DNA of 64,000 nt from Pareuzebyella sediminis (lineage in GTDB: Bacteria; Bacteroidota; Bacteroidia; Flavobacteriales; Flavobacteriaceae): positions 558,001-622,000 of the forward strand of contig NZ_VTZS01000002.1 in the NCBI RefSeq assembly GCF_008367235.1, given 5' to 3'. Within the stretch, counting starts at the first letter, position 1. The number at the start of each line of letters is the position of its first letter. The translations under genes and the position numbers were made by a program. Positions 54,480-62,925 of the stretch are shown in pieces. Under the pieces are notes generated by a model. The model saw nothing but the letters and a program-made list of their open reading frames with translations, was not told the origin of the DNA and made no database searches.

Positions 54480-54576
54480 GGTATTAATTCCCTCAAAAAC
54501 GTGGGTTTGTACACGAACGCGCCGAAAGTTTTTAACGAAAAGAGAAGGTTATAAACAGTTTGGCTACTTTTGTTCG

Positions 54577-55401
54577 ATGAAGGTCTTTCAGCGTATTTTT
54601 GACTTTTATTTAGATGCGAGCATTCATGTAGCTTTAGGAGTCTTTGCCTTGCTGCATATCACGGGTTACACCTTAAATGTTACAATAAACCCCCATCTTG
54701 GTGGATTTCTATTCTTTGGAACCATTGCCTGTTACAACTTTGTAAAGTATGGTGTTGAGGCCGAGAAGTATATTTTGATGGTCGATAGGTACCATAAGAG
54801 GATACAGTTTGCCAGCTTTATCGCCTTGGCATTAGCTCTTTATAATGGCTATTTTTTGAATCTTGATGTTTGGATTGCTGTGCTCTGCTTGTCATGTTGT
54901 ATAGGTTTGTATGCACTGCCCGTTTTACCCCATGTAAAAAATTTGAGGAGCTGGGGTGGTCTGAAAATTTTTGTAGTAGCCCTCGTTTGGGCCGGTACCA
55001 CTGTGATTCTACCTATTTTAGAAAAAAAATACAGCGTGTATTGGGACGTATGGGTCGAGACGGTTCAACGGTTTCTGTTCGTATTGATCGTAATGCTTCC
55101 CTTTGAGATTCGGGACCTTGCCTATGACTCTCCCGAACTTAAGACATTACCACAGCAGGTTGGAGTTAAAAGAACTAAGGTTTTTGGGGCCTTTTTGACC
55201 TTGCCGTTTTTCTTTCTTATATTTTTTAAGGACGTGGTTTCGCAAGTGGAGGCAATTGCTACCGGAATCATGTTCTTGATTTTAGGAAGCTTGATGTTTA
55301 TCACTAAACGAAATCAAAAAAAATACTTCGCATCGTTTTGGGTAGAATCATTACCCTTGGTATGGTGGTGCCTTTTAGCCGGGATAACCTGGTATTATTA
55401 A
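54577..55401 (+). CDS. UbiA-superfamily-like membrane protein
   Basis: 274 residues with about eight hydrophobic segments. 'PFEIRDLAYDSPELKTLPQQVGVKRTK' region (about 173-199) resembles the second Asp-rich motif of UbiA prenyltransferases (D-x-x-x-D plus a following GV-K), and 'TIACYNFVKYGVEAEKY' (about 49-65) stands where the first Asp motif would be, but without the aspartates. It may be a degenerate or specialised prenyltransferase homologue. Function unknown. Its stop overlaps the stop of the small Cys protein on the other strand by three bases (TTAA). Confidence 0.6.
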   Translation: MKVFQRIFDFYLDASIHVALGVFALLHITGYTLNVTINPHLGGFLFFGTIACYNFVKYGVEAEKYILMVDRYHKRIQFASFIALALALYNGYFLNLDVWIAVLCLSCCIGLYALPVLPHVKNLRSWGGLKIFVVALVWAGTTVILPILEKKYSVYWDVWVETVQRFLFVLIVMLPFEIRDLAYDSPELKTLPQQVGVKRTKVFGAFLTLPFFFLIFFKDVVSQVEAIATGIMFLILGSLMFITKRNQKKYFASFWVESLPLVWWCLLAGITWYY

Positions 55402-55625
55402 AACTTTTCCCGTAATTGGTGTTTCATAAGTGTTTTCTCTTGCTCAGAAAGACCATGAAGATTAGCCTTTTCGCAAAGTGAAGTTAGTTTTTTGTTGTCG
55501 GCGGCAAATTTTGAGCAAGTATCGCATAAAATAAGGTGAAGCCTCAATTTCAGCCTTTCGTTGAACGATGCTTCTTTGTATTGGGTCTTGTTGCAAATTA
55601 CGGATGCTTTTTCGCAAGAGATCAT
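55398..55625 (-). CDS. Small Cys-containing protein downstream of an ECF sigma factor
   Basis: 75 residues with 'MISCEKASVICNK' at the N-terminus and 'LHLILCDTCSKF' near 30-41, an arrangement like the zinc-binding part of ZAS-type anti-sigma factors (H-x3-C-x2-C). It has no membrane segment. It starts three bases after the sigma gene stop, so they are co-expressed, and control of that sigma factor is the first hypothesis. Family assignment is inference. Confidence 0.6.
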   Translation of the reverse strand: MISCEKASVICNKTQYKEASFNERLKLRLHLILCDTCSKFAADNKKLTSLCEKANLHGLSEQEKTLMKHQLREKF

Positions 55626-55628
55626 AAC

Positions 55629-56183
55629 TTAAAACCAATTTTTGTTCAGGCAGCCCATCAACGCCGTTCTCGACCTATGAATCATCACCCATAGATTAGA
55701 CGGATTAATATTTAGCTCATTACAAATATCTTCGGTACTAATACCTTTAATTGTTTTCATGGTAAATACCAAAGCTTGTTTTTTTGGCAATTTTGAGATG
55801 CACGACTGTATGGCAAGCCCTAATTCTTCGTTCTCAATGGTGTCATTTTCATAAGAACTGAAAGGGTCGGCAACTTGTTCTTCCAGCCAATCGCCGTCGG
55901 CCCCGTCTTCTGAATTATAATTGATATGAACTTCGGCCCTTCCTTTTTTTGAATTGCGCTTCCGATAATGATCGATAACCTTACGTTTTAATATAGCGAT
56001 AAGCCATGTTCGTTCCGCTGCGTCCCCCTTAAAGTTTTTTGCCGACTTAAGTCCTGAAAAAAAAGTTTCTTGTACCAGATCTTTTGCGGTTTCGGCATCG
56101 TTAACACGAACAATGGCGTAGTTGAAAAGATAGTCTGCATAAAGGTCGACCCATTTTTCGGGTTGTAGCTGATGTTCTGACAT
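55629..56183 (-). CDS. RNA polymerase sigma factor, ECF subfamily
   Basis: 184 residues from the ATG at 56183 ('MSEHQLQPEKWVDLYADYLF'); an ATG at 56234 gives an extra 17 residues without similarity. Region 2 spans 'DLYADYLFNYAIVRVNDAETAKDLVQETFFSGLKS' region and region 4 'LPKKQALVFTMKTIKGISTEDICNELNINPSNLWVMIHRSR' region near 130-172. The target genes are unknown. It is followed by a small Cys protein that may regulate it. Confidence 0.92.
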   Translation of the reverse strand: MSEHQLQPEKWVDLYADYLFNYAIVRVNDAETAKDLVQETFFSGLKSAKNFKGDAAERTWLIAILKRKVIDHYRKRNSKKGRAEVHINYNSEDGADGDWLEEQVADPFSSYENDTIENEELGLAIQSCISKLPKKQALVFTMKTIKGISTEDICNELNINPSNLWVMIHRSRTALMGCLNKNWF

Positions 56184-56474
56184 ATTTTTTTCGTGGTCTA
56201 TAAATGTAATGGAATTTGCCGTAACGCCTTTCATTTTTTGCGTGTAGGATACTTAAATTTGGTCAGCAGCCCGGTAGGCTACCCAAATAAATATATGCCA
56301 TCAGTATTGACATAACTTCAAAGTAAGGTGAAACCTATCACAAAAAATTCACGAAATAGTCAAGAATCAAAGAAGATCTCGTACAAAATTGACCTAGAAA
56401 TTCAATGGGCACTTTACAAACGTAGGGTGGCTTGATGGAGTTTGAAGACCGGAATACCTTTAGAGAAACTTGTA
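56184..56474. other. Intergenic stretch between the ECF sigma gene and the deoxyribonucleotidase
   Basis: No gene and no clear promoter or terminator seen. A small GGTAG-C-CTACC palindrome is present around 56270. Confidence 0.35.
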
Positions 56475-56996
56475 CTAGAGTAACTTTTCGGCCACCTCTT
56501 TCCAATTATTAACACGTTCGAAACCCTGAGTGTGAATATTATGAGGTGAGGTAAACAAAAGCGACCTTCCACGAAATTTTTCGAGATTGTAACTCCTATC
56601 GTCAATTAAGATATCACCATTTAATATATGTTTATGGCCACAGAGAATACGGTTTTGCCAAGGTATGAATGGGAAATGTTCATCAAGCCATTCTGATTTT
56701 TCTTCTAGGGAATTAGGAAATTGCATGGCCGCCGAGGCAATATAAACTTCATATTGGTCATTGATTTTCTTCAAGACCTCTTGGCTGTCGGGCATAGGGG
56801 TCAAATCACGGAAGAACCCTCGGGTTCGAGCGTGGTCACGTACACTGCGTTGTCTTTTCTCGGGTACGTTCTGCCATACCTCGCTGCCCATACAATGATC
56901 AATTGTAAGGCATTCCTGAAAATCACGATTGTAAATTTCTACATGCGCGCCGTAAGTGTCGGCCATAACCTCGTCCATATCAACGAAAAGCACCAT
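56475..56996 (-). CDS. 5'(3')-deoxyribonucleotidase (HAD family, NT5C type)
   Basis: HAD phosphatase of about 173 residues. The nucleophile motif is 'LFVDMDEVMADTYG' (D-x-D) at the N-terminus, the third motif includes 'GDILIDDRSYNL' near 130-141. Members dephosphorylate dUMP, dTMP and similar, limiting nucleotide pools. The start may be 56996 or 57005; both are ATG in frame. Single gene, no operon partners. Confidence 0.85.
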   Translation of the reverse strand: MVLFVDMDEVMADTYGAHVEIYNRDFQECLTIDHCMGSEVWQNVPEKRQRSVRDHARTRGFFRDLTPMPDSQEVLKKINDQYEVYIASAAMQFPNSLEEKSEWLDEHFPFIPWQNRILCGHKHILNGDILIDDRSYNLEKFRGRSLLFTSPHNIHTQGFERVNNWKEVAEKLL

Positions 56997-57098
56997 AGCT
57001 ATCATTTTTTACAAAGTTTACAAAAAACTATGGAGCAGCGAAAAGTAATGGTGATTTTAGCAAAACCTTAGGTATCGGCTTTTGAATTGTAAAAGCTA

Positions 57099-57126
57099 AA
57101 AAGGGGGCGTCCCCACGCCCCCTTTT
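57099..57126 (-). terminator. GC-rich hairpin, terminator candidate after the M3 peptidase
   Basis: AAAAGGGGGCGT, CCCC, ACGCCCCCTTTT: 12-base stem with A/T runs at both sides, so it can work in either direction. It lies 136 bases past the peptidase stop and about 100 bases upstream of the deoxyribonucleotidase start. Confidence 0.65.
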
Positions 57127-57132
57127 CTTGTC

Positions 57133-57154
57133 AAAAAAATTACTTTTTAGTAAT
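57133..57154 (-). terminator. AT-rich hairpin before it, possible first terminator
   Basis: On the minus strand ATTACT, AAAA, AGTAAT followed by seven T's. It has a weak stem but a good U-run and comes before the GC-rich hairpin in the direction of transcription from the M3 peptidase. Confidence 0.4.
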
Positions 57155-57261
57155 ATAACCTTTTTAACCTACTTATGAGAACTAAATATATGGGAAAAAA
57201 CTTACTTTTCATAGGTTTTTTTACATATTTTTTTAACTCATTGGTAGTGGGTAAAAATCGA

Positions 57262-59289
57262 TTAGCTTGCTTTCTTAATGAGCCCTGCCCTTTCAAGGAG
57301 TGCCTCCACTCTGGGTTCGGCCCCTCGAAATCGTTTATAAAGTACCATGGGGTTTTCGGTTCCTCCTTTTGAAAGAATGTTTTCCTTAAACTTAAGTGCA
57401 ATGTCCCTATCGAAAATACCCTTTTCCTTAAAATAGGCAAAGGCATCCGCGTCGAGTACTTCTGCCCATTTATAACTGTAATAGCCAGAGGAATATCCGC
57501 CTTGGAAAATATGGGAAAAAGCAGTGCTCATACAGGTTTCAGGGGTGTCAGGATATAGCTGTGTTCCTTTGAACGCTTCGGTTTCATGTGCTTTGACATT
57601 CTCGATGCCCGAAGGATCGATACCGTGCCAAGACATATCGAGCAACCCAAAACTCAATTGGCGTAAGGTTTGAAGCCCCTCTTGAAACGTGGCCGATTCC
57701 TTTATTTTTTGAACTAATTTCATGGGTATGGGTTCTCCGGTTTCATAATGGGTGGCAAAAAGTTCGAGGGCTTCTTTTTCATAGCACCAGTTTTCCATGA
57801 TTTGACTGGGAAGTTCAACAAAATCCCAATATACCGAAGTGCCGGAGAGACTAGGATAGGTGGTATCGGCCAACATGCCATGTAGCCCGTGGCCGAATTC
57901 ATGAAACAAAGTAGTTACCTCGTTAAAGGTCAAAAGAGATGGCTTGCTAGGGGTAGAACGGGTAAAATTGCAGACATTCGAAATGTGGGGGCGTACATTG
58001 GCTCCGTTCAATCGGTACTGCGGTTTATAGGAAGTCATCCATGCCCCACCACGTTTGCCTTTTCGAGGATGAAAATCAGCATAAAAAATGGAGATAAACT
58101 TCTTATCGGTATCGTAGACCCTGTATGTTTTTACCTCTTCATGGTATTTCTCAATATCATCGACCTCTTCGAATTGAAGTCCGAAAAGTTTTTCGGCAAC
58201 TTTAAAAACGCCTGAAATGACATTTTCAAGTTTGAAATAGGGCTTTAACTTTTCATCGTCTAAATCGAAAAGTTTTTGTTTCAATTTTTCGGAATAGTAA
58301 CTACTGTCCCATTTCTGTAAGCACTCGACACCGTCAAGTTCTTTGGCGAAATTTTCCAGTTGTTCAAATTCACGTTTTGCCGCTGGTTTGGCCTTTTCTA
58401 GTAGTTCGTTCAGAAAATCGTGTACTTTTTCGGGCGTTTCGGCCATGCGTTCCTCCAATACATAATGGGCGTGTGTTTTGAAACCCAAAAGTTGGGCTCT
58501 TTCAAAGCGAAGATTCGCAATGTTCAAGACATGTTCTTGATTATCGAATTTGTCACCATGAAATCCTTTGCTTCCAAAGGCTAGAGATAGTTTTTTTCGC
58601 AAGTTTCTATCCTTGGCATATTTCATGAAGGGGATGTAACTGGGGTAGTCCAAGGTAACAAGCCATCCTTCTTTGTTTTTTGCATGGGCTAGTGCCGAAG
58701 CAGCCTCCTTCTCGCCTTCTGGTAGACCTTCAAGATCTTTCTCATCGGTTAGGTGCATTTCAAATTTATTTGTTTCGGCGAGTACGTTTTCCCCGAATTT
58801 CAGCTTTAGTTTCGAGAGCTCTGAATCTATTTCACGCAATCGCTTTTTCTTATCTGGGGGCAAATTGGCACCGTTGCGGCTAAAACTCTTGTACTTTTTA
58901 TCAAGTAAGGTGTCTTGCTCTACGGAAAGGTTCAGATTATCTTTCTGTTCATAAACGGACTTAATCCGTTCAAAAAGCGCTTCGTTCAATGTGATATCGT
59001 TACTGAATTCGGAAAGTAAAGGTGATACCTCTTGGGCGATCTTTTGTATTTCTTCGTTGGTTTCTGCAGAATTCAGATTAAAGAATACGCTGGAAATACG
59101 ATCTAGTTGTTGTCCGGCAAATTCCAAGGCCTCTATGGTATTTTCAAAGGTAGGCGCTTCCTCATTGGCGGTAATGGCATCGATTTCCGCTTTGGCATCA
59201 TCGATAGCCTGAAGAAAAGCGGGTTTGAAATGTTCGTTTTTTATTTTGGTAAAGGGAGCGGTGTCAAAAGGAGTCAATAAGGGGTTCAT
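57262..59289 (-). CDS. M3 family metallopeptidase (oligopeptidase/Dcp-like)
   Basis: Zinc peptidase that cuts short peptides. 675 residues; the zinc site is 'LFHEFGHGLHGML' (HExxH) near 453-465 with the third ligand Glu in 'DFVELPSQIMENW' about 25 residues on. No signal peptide, so it is cytoplasmic, like PrlC/OpdA. The stop is followed by two hairpins on the minus strand. Confidence 0.94.
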   Translation of the reverse strand: MNPLLTPFDTAPFTKIKNEHFKPAFLQAIDDAKAEIDAITANEEAPTFENTIEALEFAGQQLDRISSVFFNLNSAETNEEIQKIAQEVSPLLSEFSNDITLNEALFERIKSVYEQKDNLNLSVEQDTLLDKKYKSFSRNGANLPPDKKKRLREIDSELSKLKLKFGENVLAETNKFEMHLTDEKDLEGLPEGEKEAASALAHAKNKEGWLVTLDYPSYIPFMKYAKDRNLRKKLSLAFGSKGFHGDKFDNQEHVLNIANLRFERAQLLGFKTHAHYVLEERMAETPEKVHDFLNELLEKAKPAAKREFEQLENFAKELDGVECLQKWDSSYYSEKLKQKLFDLDDEKLKPYFKLENVISGVFKVAEKLFGLQFEEVDDIEKYHEEVKTYRVYDTDKKFISIFYADFHPRKGKRGGAWMTSYKPQYRLNGANVRPHISNVCNFTRSTPSKPSLLTFNEVTTLFHEFGHGLHGMLADTTYPSLSGTSVYWDFVELPSQIMENWCYEKEALELFATHYETGEPIPMKLVQKIKESATFQEGLQTLRQLSFGLLDMSWHGIDPSGIENVKAHETEAFKGTQLYPDTPETCMSTAFSHIFQGGYSSGYYSYKWAEVLDADAFAYFKEKGIFDRDIALKFKENILSKGGTENPMVLYKRFRGAEPRVEALLERAGLIKKAS

Positions 59290-59325
59290 TCGTATGTGTT
59301 TATTTTTAAGATTATTTTTTCCGGT

Positions 59326-59701
59326 TCAGCGAAATTTATGTTTTACAATGTCAATGTCCAAAACTACCAAGGTAATAATGAACGAAAAAATGGCGGCTGT
59401 CAAAAAGGCAAAATTTCTAGCCGTATCATTCGCATATTTATAGGAAATAGCACGATATTCATCGGTATATTCTTCTAGTTCTATATATCCATTTTTATTT
59501 AGATTGCAAGGCTCCACCTGTAATTCTAGATTTTTCTATCTCAACATGACGAAAAGCCAAAATGCTGCGTAGATAAAAAAGACAAACGAGCTGTTCCAAA
59601 GGCTTTTAAGGTAAGGTCGGGTAGCCTGTTTTTTTCCAGAGCAAAACGGCTAATTCGGCTAGAGATAGAAACAGCCCGATACTCTTGGGTGAAAGGTTCA
59701 A
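59326..59701 (-). pseudogene. Small multi-span membrane protein, apparently broken
   Basis: From 59701 (TTG) the minus strand reads 'NLSPKSIGLFLSLAELAVLL' and 'WKK', then a run of seven A's (59629-59635). Removing one A joins it to the frame 'QATRPYLKSLWNSSFVFFIY' and 'AAFWLFVMLR', a second hydrophobic segment, which ends at TAG (59538-59536). The same frame goes on after that stop as a 63-residue stretch from a GTG at 59517 ('EPCNLNKNGYIELEEY' and 'FAFLTAAIFSFIITLVVL'). One frameshift and one stop therefore separate three membrane-type segments. Either this is a decayed gene of about 125 codons or two small genes, one with a homopolymer error. No family recognised. Confidence 0.35.
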
Positions 59702-59720
59702 AATATCATCTCTGATTTGT

Positions 59721-60212
59721 TTAGAAATTGCCTTTTATTTGTTTTGCCCCATCGATTACCTTTGACTTAAGTCCCTCCTTATAAGCAATAACCTTATCAA
59801 GTACTTCCGAATTGGAGCTTCCGATAATCTGAGCGGCCAATATACCGGCATTTTTGGCACCGTTCAGGGCGACGGTCGCTACCGGAACGCCACCTGGCAT
59901 TTGCAAGATCGACAATACAGAATCCCACCCATCTATCGAGTTGCTGCTTTTTACGGGTACACCGATAACAGGTAAGGGAGACATAGAGGCCACCATACCC
60001 GGTAAATGCGCCGCACCACCTGCTCCTGCAATGATGACCGAGATCCCTTTTTTATGGGCATTTTTACTGAACTCATATAGTTTGTCGGGAGTTCGATGTG
60101 CCGACACAATATCTACATCGACCTCGATATCGAAACTTCTAAGAACATCGACGGCCTCCTGCATCACAGGGAGATCGCTTGTACTTCCCATTACTATGGC
60201 TACTTTTGGCAT
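59721..60212 (-). CDS. purE: N5-carboxyaminoimidazole ribonucleotide mutase
   Basis: Class I PurE, moves the carboxyl group of N5-CAIR to make CAIR in purine synthesis. 163 residues from the ATG at 60212 ('MPKVAIVMGSTSDLPVMQ'). 'MGSTSD', 'SAHRTPDKLYEF' and 'AGAGGAAHLPGMVAS' carry the substrate-binding and catalytic His residues. It follows purK by 61 bases, and PurK supplies its substrate. Confidence 0.97.
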   Translation of the reverse strand: MPKVAIVMGSTSDLPVMQEAVDVLRSFDIEVDVDIVSAHRTPDKLYEFSKNAHKKGISVIIAGAGGAAHLPGMVASMSPLPVIGVPVKSSNSIDGWDSVLSILQMPGGVPVATVALNGAKNAGILAAQIIGSSNSEVLDKVIAYKEGLKSKVIDGAKQIKGNF

Positions 60213-60273
60213 AAATTCCAATATTTAGTTTTCCGTACGCCTTAAAGAAGTGCGGAATTCGTTTCTTTTCAAT

Positions 60274-61446
60274 CTATTTGCTTATTACTTGTATGCGTTC
60301 TTTAACTTGTTGGGCAATTTCGCGAGCTCTATTTACATCTTGGTTCACGATGGTCACATGGCCCATTTTTCGAAAAGGGCGTGTTTGCTTTTTTCCGTAA
60401 ATATGGGGCGTGACCCCATCTAGGCGAAGAATATCAGTGATGTTTTCGTAGACCACGTCGCCCGTATGGCCCTCGGCACCGACCAGATTCACCATAATAC
60501 CTGCCACCTTACTTTCGGTGTTTCCCAGTGGTAAATCAAGAATCGCACGAATATGTTGCTCAAATTGATTGGTATAGCTGGCTTCAATGCTGTAATGTCC
60601 ACTGTTGTGAGGCCTTGGGGCCACTTCGTTCACCAAAATCTTGTCGTCTTTGGTCTGGAACATTTCAACGGCCAGAAGACCGACATGCTGTATTTTATCG
60701 GAAACTTTTAGTGCGATTTCCTGCGCTTTCTCGGCAACCTTGTGATCAATACGCGCCGGACATATGACATATTCTACCTGATTCGCCTCGGGGTGGAATT
60801 CCATTTCAACAACGGGATACGTTTTGACCTCGCCACTTGCGCTTCTCGCAACAATAACAGCGAGCTCATTTTTAAAGTCGATAAGCTCTTCGGTAATACA
60901 TTCTCCCGCAGGAAGTCCATCTAGATCTTCAGGTTTGCGTATCACTTTCACACCTTGCCCATCATAACCGAATTGGGCGGCTTTCCAAATGAACGGAAAA
61001 TCCAAGCCCTTGTTTTCGATGCTGTCAGAAATTTCACTTCGATAGGCGAATCTCATAAATTGGGCCGTTGGAATCTCGTGATCCACATAGAACAACTTTT
61101 GTGTTGCCTTGTTTTGAATAGTGCGGAGTGCCTTTGTAGGGGGAAATATCCTGTGGCCTTCAGCCTCTAGTTTTTCTAGGGCTTTTACGTTCACGTTTTC
61201 GATTTCGATCGTCAAAATATCCACACGTTTGCCCAACTTGTAAACGGATTCAAAATCCATCAAGTCACCTTGAATAAATTCGTTACATGCAATTTTACAG
61301 GGCGCTTCGGGGGAAGCATCCATTATGATGGTATGAATATCAAATTTGCGGGTCTCGTATAAAAGCATTTTTCCCAACTGCCCCCCACCAAGAATTCCTA
61401 GTTTGAAGGTAGAAGAGAAATAATTCTTTGAATTTTGGTCTGACAT
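60274..61446 (-). CDS. purK: N5-carboxyaminoimidazole ribonucleotide synthase
   Basis: ATP-grasp enzyme that makes N5-CAIR from AIR, ATP and bicarbonate. 390 residues. 'LGILGGGQLGKMLLYETRK' at the N-terminus, the ATP-grasp segment 'PFIWKAAQFGYDGQGVKVI' near 145-163, and 'EVAPRPHNSGHYSIEA' near 265-280 are the family blocks. The likely promoter -7 box lies 18 bases before the ATG. Confidence 0.97.
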   Translation of the reverse strand: MSDQNSKNYFSSTFKLGILGGGQLGKMLLYETRKFDIHTIIMDASPEAPCKIACNEFIQGDLMDFESVYKLGKRVDILTIEIENVNVKALEKLEAEGHRIFPPTKALRTIQNKATQKLFYVDHEIPTAQFMRFAYRSEISDSIENKGLDFPFIWKAAQFGYDGQGVKVIRKPEDLDGLPAGECITEELIDFKNELAVIVARSASGEVKTYPVVEMEFHPEANQVEYVICPARIDHKVAEKAQEIALKVSDKIQHVGLLAVEMFQTKDDKILVNEVAPRPHNSGHYSIEASYTNQFEQHIRAILDLPLGNTESKVAGIMVNLVGAEGHTGDVVYENITDILRLDGVTPHIYGKKQTRPFRKMGHVTIVNQDVNRAREIAQQVKERIQVISK

Positions 61447-61463
61447 GTCTTATTGTATTCCTG

Positions 61464-61471
61464 CAAAAATA
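61464..61471 (-). promoter_or_regulatory. Candidate -7 box of purK-purE
   Basis: TATTTTTG on the minus strand, 17 bases before the purK ATG, so the transcript would have a very short leader. The -33 element is not clear. Confidence 0.35.
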
Positions 61472-61682
61472 CACCGAATACCTTTTTAATCATGATAGCA
61501 TACCGACAAATTGAATTATTTTAGCAAATTCACTAAATAGCCGATGAACAAGATGTGTAACACTGAATGAATTGATCAGGCCATATCGCTTAGAGGTATC
61601 CTATTTTAGTTTAACTGTTAATTTATAGTTTGGAACAGGACAGTAAATAAAACCAATCCTTTTTAAAACAAGAGCCATGAAG

Positions 61683-61712
61683 TTGAAAAGAAAAATCAAA
61701 ATGTTATATTTG
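61683..61712 (+). promoter_or_regulatory. Promoter of the HPRT-Adk gene
   Basis: TTG (61683-61685), 19 bases, TATATTTG (61705-61712): full match to the Bacteroidota consensus, 22 bases upstream of the GTG start. Confidence 0.55.
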
Positions 61713-61734
61713 GCAACTTGCTAGTATTTATACA

Positions 61735-62841
61735 GTGATAAAACTCCACGATACACATTTCAAGCCCTTTTTGAGCGAGTCCAGAATTCAGGATGCGGTA
61801 AAGAAAATTGCCGAAAAGATTGCGCTCGATTATAAAGATCAAATCCCAATTTTTGTTGGGGTACTGAACGGCTCATTCATGTTCGTTTCCGATTTTTTAA
61901 AGTATTATCCGTACGATTGTGAAGTTACCTTTGTAAAATTAAGTTCATATCAAGGGCTTACTTCCACGGGCATCGTAGAGACGCTACTCGATGTTTCCGA
62001 AGATATTGAGGGCAGAAGTGTTATAATACTTGAAGATATTGTAGATACGGGTCGAACGCTTCAGACCTTGATTCATATGTTCTCCAATATTAAGGTCAAG
62101 GAGTTCAAAATTGCGACGCTCTTCTTTAAGTCGGAAATCTATAATGGGGAGTATTCAGTAGATTATGTAGGTATAGAGATACCGAATAAATTTATTGTGG
62201 GGTATGGGCTGGACTATAAAGAACTCGGAAGAAATCTAAAAGAAGTATACCAAATAAACCAAACACATATGATCAACCTCGTACTATTCGGGAAACCTGG
62301 TGCCGGAAAAGGTACTCAAGCTGAGTTTTTAAAAGAAAAATATAATCTCAAGCATATTTCTACCGGCGATTTGTTTCGGTACAATATGAAAAACGACACA
62401 AAACTTGGCCAACTTGCCAAATCATACATTGACAATGGTGATTTGGTACCCGATGAAGTAACCATTAAAATGCTTGAGGACGCCGTTGAGAAAAACCCCG
62501 ACGCCAGCGGTTTCATATTTGATGGTTTCCCTAGAACTGCCGCGCAGGCCGAAGCTTTAGATAATCTTCTCACGGCAAAAAACATGAAGGTAGATGCGAC
62601 TATCGCCCTTGAAGCCAATGACGAGGTTTTAATACAGCGTCTCTTGGAACGGGGTAAGGTAAGCGGTCGCTCAGATGATCAAGATGAAGCCAAAATTCGC
62701 AATCGTTTTGATGAATACAATACGAAGACGGCTCCTCTTAAAGATTATTACGAGGCCCAGGGAAAATTTCACAGTGTTAACGGTATAGGGGCTATAGATG
62801 AAGTGACCCATCGTTTGGGAAAAGTTATCGAAGAGCTTTGA
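61735..62841 (+). CDS. adk: Fusion of hypoxanthine phosphoribosyltransferase and adenylate kinase
   Basis: One 368-residue frame from the GTG at 61735. Residues 1-178 are HPRT: 'VGVLNGSFMFVSDFL' and the PRPP loop 'VIILEDIVDTGRTLQTL' (E100, D101, D104), converting hypoxanthine or guanine to IMP/GMP. From Met179 the chain is adenylate kinase: P-loop 'LFGKPGAGKGTQAEFL', 'HISTGDLFRYNM', 'GFIFDGFPRTAAQAEAL' and the LID 'RGKVSGRSDDQ', the short-lid form. The two join with no spacer ('EVYQINQTHMINLVLFGKPG'). An internal ATG at 62269 could also give free adenylate kinase. I recall adenylate kinases of about 370 residues with such an N-terminal domain in other flavobacteria. The GTG start is supported by the promoter just upstream. 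Confidence 0.92.
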   Translation: MIKLHDTHFKPFLSESRIQDAVKKIAEKIALDYKDQIPIFVGVLNGSFMFVSDFLKYYPYDCEVTFVKLSSYQGLTSTGIVETLLDVSEDIEGRSVIILEDIVDTGRTLQTLIHMFSNIKVKEFKIATLFFKSEIYNGEYSVDYVGIEIPNKFIVGYGLDYKELGRNLKEVYQINQTHMINLVLFGKPGAGKGTQAEFLKEKYNLKHISTGDLFRYNMKNDTKLGQLAKSYIDNGDLVPDEVTIKMLEDAVEKNPDASGFIFDGFPRTAAQAEALDNLLTAKNMKVDATIALEANDEVLIQRLLERGKVSGRSDDQDEAKIRNRFDEYNTKTAPLKDYYEAQGKFHSVNGIGAIDEVTHRLGKVIEEL

Positions 62842-62925
62842 AGGGCGTACTTTAGAAAGACCTTCCGTTTTATAGGAAAGACGTCCGGCCGGTAGAGAGC
62901 ACAGGCGGTTCAAATTAATTATACC

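Noticed and set aside
54565-54572. TACTTTTG as -7 box of the UbiA-like gene
   Set aside because: It lies only four bases from the start codon, which would need a leaderless transcript, and no -33 element fits; I treat it as chance.
57175-57372. Plus-strand 65-residue frame with a hydrophobic start
   Set aside because: Most of it is antisense to the end of the M3 peptidase and its hydrophobic look comes from T-rich terminator DNA.
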